From a virus, in the IMG/VR virus record IMGVR_UViG_3300032797_000632, positions 1-64,000 of that record: a stretch of DNA of 64,000 bases. One strand, given 5' to 3'. How positions within the stretch are numbered: the first letter of the stretch is position 1; each line of letters starts with the position of its first letter. The translations under genes were made by a program, and so were the position numbers. Below, piece after piece: positions 40,122 through 48,660 of the stretch. The notes below the pieces were generated by a model that was not told where the DNA came from, ran no database searches, and saw only the letters and a program-made list of their open reading frames with translations.

Positions 40122-41072
40122 ATGGGCATCAACGCCAAGGTGATCAGAATCAGGGAAATGGTGGCCGGGGAAAAACGGACTCCGAGGCGCATGGCCTTGA
40201 CCGACTTCCCCCGGAATTGGGACGTGGCCAAGGAGGTCACGGACTGGAATTCCGCCCTAGACTTCCTTGACAAATACAAGGACCGGGCCAAGGAATGGTG
40301 GAACCAGCTTCTGGACCGCCTAAAGCATGACGACTACGACAAGCCGGCCGGCCTGATAGACAAGGCCCTCGGGGCGATTCCCCTGCCGGCCAGCCGGAGA
40401 ATCCACAGGGCGGATGTGGACAGATCGAAAATATCGGAGGTGCGGAGGGCGGTCAAAAAGGAGTTCCCCAATTTGAGGTTCAACATCAGGGAGGTGGGGT
40501 TCTCCGATTTGGCCAGAGGCTCCCGGTATTTTTTCAGCGCCTCGAATTGGGACAGCCCCGAGACCTTCAAGCGGGTCGAGGAGATCGTCAAAAGCATCGC
40601 CCCCGAGATCATCGTAAGCGAGGGGGGCGTGATGATGGGTCCGGAACCCGCAAGCCGGCGGGAAAGGCATCAAAAAAGGAGGGAGATTGTCATGGAAGGA
40701 AAATCGGGGATGATCCTGCGGAGGGGCCTGGAGGAGGGGGAGGAGGAATTGGCTACCGTAGAATATGACGATGTTTTTGATGACAAAACCTCCGAGGTTT
40801 ACAGCAGGATAGAGAGCGAATGCACGGAGGCCGCCGACAAGGTGCAGGAGGCGATTGTCGAGGCCATCAACGAGATGGAGGAATCGCTGGTGGATATCGT
40901 GGAGGGCGTGATCGACGAGATGGAAACCGCCCTCGACCGGAAGCTTACCGAAGACGAAAAGGGCGAGGTGAGGGAAAAGCTGGCGGACGATTACAGGGAT
41001 GTCGCCAGCCAGTTCAGCACTGCGGAGTATGATTTCCACTCCTCGGTCGCATACTGGAACCCGAGGCGGTAG
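40122..41072 (+). CDS. Two-part hypothetical protein with in-frame internal start
   Basis: 316 residues. Residues 1-185 are mixed (RRIHRADVDRSKISEVRRAV). At 40676-40694 AAGGAGGGA and ATG lie in frame and would give a 126-residue acidic helical protein starting MEGKSGMILRRGLEEG. Fusion of two genes or dual translation are both possible. Function unknown. Confidence 0.6.
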   Translation: MGINAKVIRIREMVAGEKRTPRRMALTDFPRNWDVAKEVTDWNSALDFLDKYKDRAKEWWNQLLDRLKHDDYDKPAGLIDKALGAIPLPASRRIHRADVDRSKISEVRRAVKKEFPNLRFNIREVGFSDLARGSRYFFSASNWDSPETFKRVEEIVKSIAPEIIVSEGGVMMGPEPASRRERHQKRREIVMEGKSGMILRRGLEEGEEELATVEYDDVFDDKTSEVYSRIESECTEAADKVQEAIVEAINEMEESLVDIVEGVIDEMETALDRKLTEDEKGEVREKLADDYRDVASQFSTAEYDFHSSVAYWNPRR

Positions 41073-41075
41073 ACC

Positions 41076-41726
41076 GTGCCCGAGTTCAAACTGAAAATAA
41101 CCATCGATGGCCGGCAGGCGGCGATTATGGTCGTCAGCGCCGACACGAAGGAGGAGGCGATGAGAAACATCAGGGAGCGGATCGACATCTCCGTGGTGGG
41201 GCAGGAGCCCCGGGGGTCGAGGCGGGTGCGGAGCCGGAGGTCGCTCCGCGAATGGGCCGACGACATTATGAACGCCGCCAAGGAGATCAAGTCGAAGCAG
41301 GAGGAGCTGGGCCAGAAGGCATGGAACATCATAATGCCTTCCCTCAAGGAGATCGTAATCGCCGCACAGGCGATTCAGTATGATCTTTTCTCGGAGTCGT
41401 TGCGAAACGCCTCCTTGAGGGAGGTCAAATCCCAGGAAGTGGCCGATGTGGTGTCCGACCCCGGGTTCCAGGAGCTGGTCGCCCCGGTGTCCGAGGGCAT
41501 AGTACAGCAGATGGGCGAGGTGGTGATGAGGACCGTCGACCAGATCGCCGGGCCGATCGAGGAGGTCCTTGATCGCCCCCTGGCCGAGGAGGAGCTGCCC
41601 GATGTCCACGAGGTGGCCACCGACATGGTCCAGGAGTCGCTCTCCCAGGTGTCCCGGGGGATCGCCGAGACCGCCCCGGCTCCCGGGGTCGAGGCCAGAA
41701 GGAGGGCCCGTTGGGCGAGGGGCTGA
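41076..41726 (+). CDS. Hypothetical protein
   Basis: 216 residues from GTG 41076. A beta strand pair opens it (FKLKITIDGRQAAIMVVSAD), then long acidic helices. The opening resembles small signal-like beta hairpins also seen at 46239. Function unknown. Confidence 0.6.
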   Translation: MPEFKLKITIDGRQAAIMVVSADTKEEAMRNIRERIDISVVGQEPRGSRRVRSRRSLREWADDIMNAAKEIKSKQEELGQKAWNIIMPSLKEIVIAAQAIQYDLFSESLRNASLREVKSQEVADVVSDPGFQELVAPVSEGIVQQMGEVVMRTVDQIAGPIEEVLDRPLAEEELPDVHEVATDMVQESLSQVSRGIAETAPAPGVEARRRARWARG

Positions 41727-41728
41727 TA

Positions 41729-42712
41729 ATGACAAACCTGGTCGAGCTGGCCAGGGGGAGGATCGGCAAGCTCCCGGGCGTGGTGTCCGTGGGGCTGGCG
41801 GACATAAGCGGCATGGAGTACCTGTCCGTGACCCTAAAGCCCGGGGCCAAGAAGGGCGATGTGGTCCGGGCGATCAAGAGCCTGGAAAAGGAGGGCGACG
41901 GGGCGATCCCCTACGCCATCTGGCGGAAGGGGGAGCCGGTGCCAGAGGAGACGAGGCCCGGGATCCCGGAGCCCAAACCAAGGAAAAAGGGGGGCAGCAT
42001 GGGGTTGGTGGGGAAATCAATGGCCATAAGACGGATGCTCGGCAAGGAGGGCAAGGAGGCGGTCGAGGCGATGGTGGTCGAGTTTCTGTCCGGGAACCCG
42101 ACCCCGTCCGACCCGGAGGTGCATGAGTTCGCCGAGGGGATCGGCGAGGATACGGAGGCGGTCGAGGCCGCCTTCTACGCTCTGGCCGGAAAGTTCGTCG
42201 AGGTCCTGATGGCGGGCCGGGCCAACGAGAAGGGGTTCAGCGTCGAGGACGCCGACCCGGACGAGCTGGCGATGGGGATCAAGGTCGAGATGGAGCACAC
42301 CGGAAACAAGGACCTGGCCCAGAGGATCGCCCTGGACCATCTGGCCGAGGCGGACAAATACTATTCGGCACTCAAGGAAATGGAGGCGGGTTTGGGGATC
42401 GAAGGGAGGGAGGTCAAGGCCAAGATGATCCCGGCGCTCGAGTTCATCGAGGGGGCCGGGAGCACGCAGCCCTTGGCCGTCAACCGGTTCGACTCGGGGG
42501 AGCAGGCGGCGAAGTACGTCAGGAAGCTGGAGTCGCTCGGGGCGAAGGTTTTCATTGACGAGACCTATGGCGAGGGGCCCGACAAGTGGGCGGACGCCAT
42601 CATGGTGAAGCTCCCTAGGAGCATAACCCCGGATCTCCTCAAGGTGGTCGCCGAGGGAAGGGCCGACGACATGGGCATGCAGGGAGAGTATTTCCGGATG
42701 TGGTGGGATTAA
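41729..42712 (+). CDS. Multi-part protein with DUF5661-like domain
   Basis: 327 residues from ATG 41729. Near residues 180-230 PDELAMGIKVEMEHTGNKDL followed by IALDHLAEADKYYSALKEME matches DUF5661, found in phage structural operons and of unknown function. At 41986-42001 AAAAGGGGGGC and ATG are in frame, giving a possible 237-residue form. The C-terminal part (RFDSGEQAAKYVRKLESLGA) is a small alpha/beta unit. Confidence 0.65.
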   Translation: MTNLVELARGRIGKLPGVVSVGLADISGMEYLSVTLKPGAKKGDVVRAIKSLEKEGDGAIPYAIWRKGEPVPEETRPGIPEPKPRKKGGSMGLVGKSMAIRRMLGKEGKEAVEAMVVEFLSGNPTPSDPEVHEFAEGIGEDTEAVEAAFYALAGKFVEVLMAGRANEKGFSVEDADPDELAMGIKVEMEHTGNKDLAQRIALDHLAEADKYYSALKEMEAGLGIEGREVKAKMIPALEFIEGAGSTQPLAVNRFDSGEQAAKYVRKLESLGAKVFIDETYGEGPDKWADAIMVKLPRSITPDLLKVVAEGRADDMGMQGEYFRMWWD

Positions 42713-42727
42713 ACGGGAGGGGGCGAA

Positions 42728-43327
42728 ATGATATCCCAAAAGGCGAAAGCGATAAGGAGCCGGCTGGTGGGGGCAGGAATCCCTCCAGAATGGTCGAAGC
42801 GGGAGGACATTCTCAAGATCGATGCCGGCGGAGTTTATGCGGTCTTGAATCGGAAATATCTGGGCGACTACCAATGGATGCTCAAGGAAGCCAATACCCG
42901 ATGGAACAGTGCCGTGGAGGGATTTCAAGAGTCGTTGGTCTCGGGTGCGGACTTCTGGGCCAATTTCAAGGGGGCACCGATTCAGAATATGACATCGGAG
43001 CAGTTAGATATGGCGCTTGATACTGCCGGGGACATCGAGGAGCAAGGACTCGGTTTACCAAAACCTCCCGCCCAATATTTTATCGCCACCGATGGCCAGC
43101 GCCGGGTGGCGGTGGATTCGGAGGGATATGAATATTGGAGGTATGTTGGAATCATCATTCCCGAAGCGACAGGGTTAATAAAGCTGGCGCAAATGATGCT
43201 GAACGACAATCCCGACATCAAGTACATCGCCATCGAGGAAGATGGAGATTTTATGGCCGGATATGATTCCCGTGGCGAGATGCTCGATGGCATTGAAATA
43301 GAGGAAGATTATTCCTTCGGGGGATAG
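42728..43327 (+). CDS. Hypothetical protein
   Basis: 199 residues after GGGAGGGGGCG. It opens with helices (SQKAKAIRSRLVGAGIPPEW) and ends with beta strands (QYFIATDGQRRVAVDSEGYE) and an acidic tip. Function unknown. Confidence 0.6.
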   Translation: MISQKAKAIRSRLVGAGIPPEWSKREDILKIDAGGVYAVLNRKYLGDYQWMLKEANTRWNSAVEGFQESLVSGADFWANFKGAPIQNMTSEQLDMALDTAGDIEEQGLGLPKPPAQYFIATDGQRRVAVDSEGYEYWRYVGIIIPEATGLIKLAQMMLNDNPDIKYIAIEEDGDFMAGYDSRGEMLDGIEIEEDYSFGG

Positions 43328-43335
43328 GAGGCGGG

Positions 43336-43632
43336 ATGCGAAGGGAAATAATGGCGATCAGGAGAATGCTTCGGAAGGCCGGACCATATCCATATCTGGA
43401 GGAGTCCATGCTCAAGGCGAGCCACTCGCTCGGATTTGCCATCGACGACCTCGAGGAGGCGTCTCGGGAGGCGGAGAAAGCCGGCATCACGGGCATGGCC
43501 AACCGCATGGACGAGATCAGGGAGGCCCTGCTGGAGCAGAAAAAGGGGCTGGATTCCAACCTGGGGCTGGCGTCGCAGTGGGGCCCGAGTGGGCCGATGC
43601 CGGAGCCGTGGGTGGAGAGGAAAAGGCGATGA
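43336..43632 (+). CDS. Small helical protein
   Basis: 98 residues after TAGGAGGCGGG. The N-terminus is basic (MRREIMAIRRMLRKAG), resembling internal starts at 41999 and 47423. Its stop overlaps the start of the adenine methyltransferase. Function unknown. Confidence 0.6.
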   Translation: MRREIMAIRRMLRKAGPYPYLEESMLKASHSLGFAIDDLEEASREAEKAGITGMANRMDEIREALLEQKKGLDSNLGLASQWGPSGPMPEPWVERKRR

Positions 43633-44651
43633 CGATAACGAGGGATGCAAGGCGCCTGCGGGCGATGCTCGAGGTTTTCGCCGTCCCCGATCCCCTCGGG
43701 GGATACATCGGGTGCAAGCAGAAGATAGTCGAATGGATCATGGAAAACATCCCGGAGGAGGCCGGGTGGGGGCTGGACGCCTTCTCCGGTAGTGCCGTGG
43801 TGGGTTACAACATGAAGGAGAAGGGCATGAAGGTCTGGACCAACGACGCCCTCCTCTATCCCTACCACCAGGCCCGGGCCCTGGTCCAGAATTCCAAGGA
43901 AAAGCTGACCGACGACGAGATCAAGGCCCTCGGGGCGCTCAATGGCAAGGCGGGGTTCATCACCGAGATTTACGGCGGGGTGTTCCTCAGCCCCGGAATC
44001 CTTCAGTACATGGACGCCGTGCGGGAGAAGCTCGAGGAGCTGGAGGGGTTCAAGCGGGACATCGCCCTGGCCGCCCTCTGCAAGCTGGCAATAAGGGCCA
44101 AGAGCCACGGGCGGTTCTCCGGCAAGGGTGTGGAGCTGACCCCGGAGAAATTCAAGGAGGGATACCCCGAGCTGCTCGGCGCCTACAACGACCTGATCAT
44201 CGAGGGCGACGAGTGCGAGGCCCACAACGAGAACATATTCGACCTCCTCCCCGAATTCGAGGGGGACTTCGTATATTACGATCCGCCCTACGTGACCGAG
44301 TTTTCCAACACCCGGTATGACCGGGACTACAACTTTCTCGAGGTGGTGTGCATCGGCCCGGAGGTCGAGCTGCTCAGCGAGGAGGAGCAAAAGAAAACCA
44401 GGAAGGTGGATGTGGCGGGGGACTTCATAACCAAGGGCACCGCTGTGGAGTGGTTCGAGCGCCTGTTCGAGGCGTCGAAGAACATTCCTTTCTGGATCCT
44501 GTCCTACCCCGACCATTCCATCCCCACGGATACGGAGCTCAAAAAGATGATCCCGGGCAAGGTCGAGCAGAAAAGCAAGGACTTCGATTACCGGGGGGCG
44601 CACGAGAAGAGCAAGAACCGGAAGGAGCACATTTTCATCGTTAAGGTATAG
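43629..44651 (+). CDS. D12-class DNA adenine methyltransferase (Dam-like)
   Basis: 340 residues from ATG 43629. GGYIGCKQKIVEWIMENIPE and LDAFSGSAVVGYNMKEKGMK form the N-terminal SAM motif of D12 enzymes, and DFVYYDPPYVTEF is motif IV. It makes N6-methyladenine. It lies among structural genes and far from the other methylases, perhaps as a separately acquired gene. The C-terminus is charged (GAHEKSKNRKEH). Confidence 0.85.
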   Translation: MTITRDARRLRAMLEVFAVPDPLGGYIGCKQKIVEWIMENIPEEAGWGLDAFSGSAVVGYNMKEKGMKVWTNDALLYPYHQARALVQNSKEKLTDDEIKALGALNGKAGFITEIYGGVFLSPGILQYMDAVREKLEELEGFKRDIALAALCKLAIRAKSHGRFSGKGVELTPEKFKEGYPELLGAYNDLIIEGDECEAHNENIFDLLPEFEGDFVYYDPPYVTEFSNTRYDRDYNFLEVVCIGPEVELLSEEEQKKTRKVDVAGDFITKGTAVEWFERLFEASKNIPFWILSYPDHSIPTDTELKKMIPGKVEQKSKDFDYRGAHEKSKNRKEHIFIVKV

Positions 44652-44661
44652 GAGGCGGAAG

Positions 44662-44883
44662 ATGCGGGAAGATAAAAGGATGCTGATTTTCAAGATCGTC
44701 AAATACGGCATGCTGGCCACCTTTGCCTGCCTAGGGGTGCTGGTGATGATGGCCAGCGGGCTGGGGACCGGGAAGATCGTCTCCGGGGCTTATTTGGCTG
44801 CCGGGGTTTTTATGGTGGCGGTCCCCATCATCATCCTCGTGGTCGATGTCTGGTTTACGGACGAGGGGGACGGGAAGGGTTAA
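44662..44883 (+). CDS. Small membrane protein next to the ftsZ-like gene
   Basis: 73 residues after TAGGAGGCGG. Two membrane segments lie near residues 9-32 and 40-63 (YLAAGVFMVAVPIIILVVDV), with a short acidic tail. It could be a holin-like protein or a membrane partner for the FtsZ homologue that follows 30 bases later; neither is shown. Confidence 0.6.
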   Translation: MREDKRMLIFKIVKYGMLATFACLGVLVMMASGLGTGKIVSGAYLAAGVFMVAVPIIILVVDVWFTDEGDGKG

Positions 44884-44885
44884 GG

Positions 44886-44903
44886 TTTCCACGATAGTGG
44901 AAA
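44886..44903. repeat. Palindrome TTTCCAC-GATA-GTGGAAA before the ftsZ-like gene
   Basis: Seven-base perfect arms in the 30-base gap, ten bases before ATG 44914. Its right arm leads into the weak AAAGGTGG ribosome-binding site, so the hairpin or a bound protein could control translation. Confidence 0.8.
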
Positions 44904-44913
44904 GGTGGCATAA

Positions 44914-45849
44914 ATGGTAAAAACATCGATAATCGGAATCGGCGGGGCGGGTGCCAACATCGTGGGATCCATTTGCGGGGCGTTCAAGGGGAAAAACCTC
45001 CCCGCCGAGTTTGCCGTCCTGAACACGGATGTGCAGGCACTCGGATCGATAGTCGAAAGGCATAAGCTGGATCCGGCGATATCCCACCAGATAGGCAAGC
45101 GGTCCACCAATGGCCTCGGGGCAGGAAGCATTCCCGAGATCGGGGCTGCCGCCGCCAAGGAGGATATTGCATTAATAAGAAGCCTAGTTCAGGGCCGGGA
45201 TCTCGTCATGGCCGTGGTCGGCATGGGAGGGGGGACCGGATCCGGGGCCTCCCCTATCCTCATGCACGAGGCCCGGGAGGCCGGAGCTCTGACCGTCTGC
45301 TGGATGGTAATGCCCTTCTCCTGCGAGGGGGCCAAGAGGGCCAAAATCGCCCGGGCGGCACAGAAGGAGGCCGAGGCAGAGTCGGACGCCCATGTGGTGG
45401 TGGCCAACGATGTGGTCGAGGACTTGGTTTTCAAGGATGCGATGGCGAATATCAACTCGACCATTGGCCGGGGGATCGAGGTCATGATCCAGGTGCTACT
45501 TGACCCTAGCCTGATCAACTTGGACTTCGCTGACTTCCGGACTGTGCTCAAGGCCGGGGGCCGGGCACTATTCTCCTTCGCCGGATACGATGGGGAGAGG
45601 CGGGCCGGCAAGGTGTCGGACGATCTGCTGAAATTCTCCCTCCAGCCGGCCACAAACACCAAGCGAATCAGGCAGTGCATAATATTCATCCGCGGGGGAT
45701 CCGACATGAGGCGGGACGAGATCGAGGGCGTATCCACCGCAGTGCAGAAAAAACTGGATGAGGACGCCCTGATGCTCATGGGCGTATCGGTGGGAGCGGA
45801 AAAGGGCCCGCTCGAGGCCGTGTTCTTCGGGACGATGGCGGAGAAATAA
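44914..45849 (+). CDS. FtsZ/tubulin-family GTPase
   Basis: 311 residues. FtsZ landmarks occur in order: GIGGAGANIV (residues 8-17), LNTDVQAL (36-43), GLGAGSIPEIGAAAAKE, tubulin signature GGGTGSGASP (105-114), VMPFSCEGAKRAKIA, and LINLDFADFRTVLKAGGRAL. They bind GTP and polymerise. Length matches the FtsZ core without the C-terminal tail that binds FtsA/ZipA. It is closer to FtsZ than to PhuZ or TubZ by these motifs. Possible roles are centring phage DNA, partition, or blocking host division. It is preceded by a palindrome. Confidence 0.9.
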   Translation: MVKTSIIGIGGAGANIVGSICGAFKGKNLPAEFAVLNTDVQALGSIVERHKLDPAISHQIGKRSTNGLGAGSIPEIGAAAAKEDIALIRSLVQGRDLVMAVVGMGGGTGSGASPILMHEAREAGALTVCWMVMPFSCEGAKRAKIARAAQKEAEAESDAHVVVANDVVEDLVFKDAMANINSTIGRGIEVMIQVLLDPSLINLDFADFRTVLKAGGRALFSFAGYDGERRAGKVSDDLLKFSLQPATNTKRIRQCIIFIRGGSDMRRDEIEGVSTAVQKKLDEDALMLMGVSVGAEKGPLEAVFFGTMAEK

Positions 45850-45864
45850 ACCAGGAGGGAAACC

Positions 45865-46221
45865 ATGCCAGTGGACTACGGAAGGTTCAGGGTTGAGTTT
45901 GAGGTCGAATGGAACATCAACATCCGCGAGGTTTTACCCGATAACCCGATCGACATCATCAAAGATTTTGATTACCGTCTGGCCAACAGGCTGGTTGCTA
46001 TGTCCAAGGTGGAGGCGGATTATGACCGCCTGCCCGAGGAACCAATTGTGATCATTATAAAAGGATGGGCCGAGATCGATGTGCCATTGCCTGAGGACAC
46101 GGAGGGCATGTCGGATAAGGACATCGAGTCGGAGTTGAAGTCCAATGCGAGATACGAGCTGGTGCGGGATCTAAAAATTGATCAAGTGGATGTGGATGTC
46201 CTGAGCATAGTTCAGGCGTGA
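45865..46221 (+). CDS. Hypothetical protein
   Basis: 118 residues after AGGAGGGAAA. Alpha/beta, acidic (FRVEFEVEWNINIREVLPDN). It follows the ftsZ-like gene by 15 bases and may be in the same operon. Function unknown. Confidence 0.6.
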   Translation: MPVDYGRFRVEFEVEWNINIREVLPDNPIDIIKDFDYRLANRLVAMSKVEADYDRLPEEPIVIIIKGWAEIDVPLPEDTEGMSDKDIESELKSNARYELVRDLKIDQVDVDVLSIVQA

Positions 46222-46238
46222 AACATAAGGAGGGCAAG

Positions 46239-47159
46239 ATGCCATTATGGGAAGCCGAAGTGACCATTGGATTCGAGGAGAGCTTGATCATTAAGGCCAC
46301 GGAAGAAATGGTGAAAAAGCTCTACGAGGACTCTTTAAGCAAGGTGCTGGCGGAGGAGATTCTTGAAAGCCCCGAGCTTAATTTCGGATCTTCGGCCATG
46401 CTGGGATCCGTCGACGAGCCGAACATGAGGTTCGGGGTGCGGGGGAAAATCCGGACGGAGGCCAAAGACAAGGAGTCTGCCCGGGCGGATATCAAAGCCA
46501 GAATCAAGAGCAAGTTGGAGTTGTCGGGGCTGGGGGTTTACGCCGTGGCCATAAGGAGCATAAAGGAATTGGAGCAGCCGAAGGAGGGCAGGATGCACAA
46601 CATCGGGGCAGACAAGGGGAGCGTCGCCGAGAAGGCGTGGCTGTGGATCGTTGACGAACTGGAGAGCGACGGCCCTTACAAAAGCAACGACGAGGTATGG
46701 GATGCCTTTTGGGAGAAGGCCCACGAGTGGGCAAAGGATCCCGATAACGCCAAGGCCCTAGAGGATGCAGACATGGCGGTGGACGACATCACCGACCACA
46801 TCGAGGGGACCGAAGACATCGAGATATGGTTCGTCGAGGGTCAGCAAGAACAGGAAAAGCTCGATGATCCCGTCATCGCCCGGATCGAGAAGGTGGAGGA
46901 GTTCAAGCGGGGCGGGCCGAACTACGGTGCCGACATCGGGATGAACCCCGGGGATGAGGTGCTCATCTGGCATGACAAAGTGGTCATGTCCTCCGGTGGT
47001 TTTCAGGAGGGATATTACCGGGTCGGGCTCCGGGGAAAAATCAACCCGGATGGAACCACCGTCATATTCACCCACTATTGGTGGGAGGACATGCCGGAGG
47101 CTTACGAGGACATGCTTTACGATGATGCGATGGCACTTGCAGATTCTGTAGGGGAATAA
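46239..47159 (+). CDS. Two-part hypothetical protein with in-frame internal start
   Basis: 306 residues; ATG 46239 follows AAGGAGGG and is preferred over ATG 46218 upstream. Residues 1-118 are alpha/beta (LWEAEVTIGFEESLIIKATE). At 46581-46595 a second AAGGAGGG and ATG are in frame, giving a 188-residue protein starting MHNIGADKG, helical then beta. Function unknown. Confidence 0.6.
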   Translation: MPLWEAEVTIGFEESLIIKATEEMVKKLYEDSLSKVLAEEILESPELNFGSSAMLGSVDEPNMRFGVRGKIRTEAKDKESARADIKARIKSKLELSGLGVYAVAIRSIKELEQPKEGRMHNIGADKGSVAEKAWLWIVDELESDGPYKSNDEVWDAFWEKAHEWAKDPDNAKALEDADMAVDDITDHIEGTEDIEIWFVEGQQEQEKLDDPVIARIEKVEEFKRGGPNYGADIGMNPGDEVLIWHDKVVMSSGGFQEGYYRVGLRGKINPDGTTVIFTHYWWEDMPEAYEDMLYDDAMALADSVGE

Positions 47160-47173
47160 ATAAAGGAGGAAAT

Positions 47174-47740
47174 ATGGATCGCAGAGAAATGAGGCGTCGA
47201 CGGGCGGTTTATGGGGATATTGTTGATTTTAGCATTCGAGATATTTCCGAATTTCAATTGGATAAATTGAGCGACGAACTCGAATCGCTAGGCTTGGCAA
47301 TGGGGGATGATTACGGCTGGAGAAAGCGCGACAAGACAGGCTGGATAAGGCGGGAGTTCATTCAGGGCGATGTCGCCGCCGCTCTCGAAGAATACGGATT
47401 AGTTGAAACGAAGGAGGGCAATATGAGTCGCACGGACATAAGGCGACGGCGGGCGGCGGAGCCGATTCTTGAGATCGAGAAGGCGGACGAAGAGATGCTT
47501 GGGGGCCTGTTCGAGAAGGCCCTGCGGGAGGAGGCGATAAGGGGGAAGATAATGGAGATGGCGTGGGATGCGGCGGAGCACATCGCACAGGAAGGTCCCC
47601 ACATGGATCGGCTTGCACAGATCGTGATGGAGGAGGGGTTTGCCGACAATGAGTCCGACGCCATCGATATAGTCATCGAGCTGGCCGAATGGTGGATGCC
47701 CGAGGTATCGGCCATGATTCGCAAAGGCATCGATCAATAA
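47174..47740 (+). CDS. Two-unit protein; second unit paralogous to the next gene
   Basis: 188 residues. Both units begin with a basic stretch: MDRREMRRRRAVYG and, at the in-frame ATG 47423 after AAGGAGGG, MSRTDIRRRRAAEP. The second unit (EGPHMDRLAQIVMEEGFADN, then AIDIVIELAEWWMPEVS) is clearly related to the protein at 47754-48056. It looks like a recent gene fusion in a duplicated family. Function unknown. Confidence 0.65.
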   Translation: MDRREMRRRRAVYGDIVDFSIRDISEFQLDKLSDELESLGLAMGDDYGWRKRDKTGWIRREFIQGDVAAALEEYGLVETKEGNMSRTDIRRRRAAEPILEIEKADEEMLGGLFEKALREEAIRGKIMEMAWDAAEHIAQEGPHMDRLAQIVMEEGFADNESDAIDIVIELAEWWMPEVSAMIRKGIDQ

Positions 47741-47753
47741 AGGAGGAGGAGAA

Positions 47754-48056
47754 ATGGGCAGGGAATTATTGAGGAGAAGGGCGGTGCACGCCGACGAGCT
47801 GGACCCGGAAGATGTCAAGATGCTCGGGCGACTGTTCGTCAAGGCGATAAAGGGGGTCGAGAAGGAGATCGCTGGCGAGGTGGAGGAGTTCGTCATGGAG
47901 CTGGTCCTGGGCGGACCGCACCAGAAGCTTCTCTGGCAGATCGTGATCGACGAGGGATTCGCCGGAGACACGGACGAGGCTTCCGACTTGGTGATCGACC
48001 TGACGCACCTGTGGGAGCCGGAAATCACGAGGATCGTCCACGAGGCGATTCCGTAG
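47754..48056 (+). CDS. Small helical protein, paralogue of the preceding unit
   Basis: 100 residues after AAAGGAGGAGG. MGRELLRRRAVHADEL and GGPHQKLLWQIVIDEGFAGD, then DLVIDLTHLWEPEITRIVHE, align with the second unit of the previous gene. Function unknown. Confidence 0.65.
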   Translation: MGRELLRRRAVHADELDPEDVKMLGRLFVKAIKGVEKEIAGEVEEFVMELVLGGPHQKLLWQIVIDEGFAGDTDEASDLVIDLTHLWEPEITRIVHEAIP

Positions 48057-48058
48057 GC

Positions 48059-48421
48059 ATGCTGGAGACCCCAAAACCCAGGGTCGTCTACGATCTGGAC
48101 GGGACCCTGTGCGAGTATGCATACCCGGACTTCGGGCCCCCGCGGTGGGATGTCATCGAGACCGTCTGGGAGTTCAAGCGGGCGGGGTTCGAGGTGTGGG
48201 TGAGTAGCTCGAGGACGAGCCCGCTGGCCAACCCGGACCCGGCGGAGAGGGAGAGGCATTTCCAGATGATGCTGGCATTTCTGGAGGAGATCGGGTTCCC
48301 GGCGGACTATGTGGACGACGGCACCCTGGGGAAGATCCCGGGGTTTAAGATAGACGACGAGTGCGTGTCGGCTTTTAGGGCGGAGGATATCTTGGCCGCC
48401 CTAGGCACGATGATGGATTAA
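48059..48421 (+). CDS. HAD-superfamily phosphatase
   Basis: 120 residues from ATG 48059. VVYDLDGTLCEYAYPDFGPP holds the nucleophile Asp12 (DxDGT), VWVSSSRTSP the motif II Ser region, and FKIDDECVSA the acidic motif IV. The layout resembles the phosphatase half of polynucleotide kinase-phosphatases and other small HADs. The substrate is unknown. Confidence 0.75.
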   Translation: MLETPKPRVVYDLDGTLCEYAYPDFGPPRWDVIETVWEFKRAGFEVWVSSSRTSPLANPDPAERERHFQMMLAFLEEIGFPADYVDDGTLGKIPGFKIDDECVSAFRAEDILAALGTMMD

Positions 48422-48431
48422 AGGAGGAAAG

Positions 48432-48650
48432 ATGCCCGACATATGGAGCTTTGACACGGTCATCGAGATGATCGTCGAGGATGTGGAGGAGATGATGAGG
48501 CAGTATTGGAAGGAAGAGCCGACGGAAGGATCCCGAGTCATGGGACCGTGGATCGGGCTTGCGATGGACGCCTTTGCCGAGGAGATCGCCGCCCGGGTGG
48601 AGAGGGCCGTTGTGGACGCCCTTGTAAAAAAGAGGTACGAGATAGTTTAA
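48432..48650 (+). CDS. Small helical acidic protein
   Basis: 72 residues after AAAGGAGG. Helical, acidic (FDTVIEMIVEDVEEMMRQYW). It resembles in character the small proteins at 37.6-38.5 kb. Function unknown. Confidence 0.6.
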   Translation: MPDIWSFDTVIEMIVEDVEEMMRQYWKEEPTEGSRVMGPWIGLAMDAFAEEIAARVERAVVDALVKKRYEIV

Positions 48651-48660
48651 GGAGGATGCC

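Noticed and set aside
40320-41735. A 471-codon open frame on the minus strand
   Set aside because: The translation is rich in His, Leu and Asp as expected from the complement of acidic helical genes; no start site or motif.
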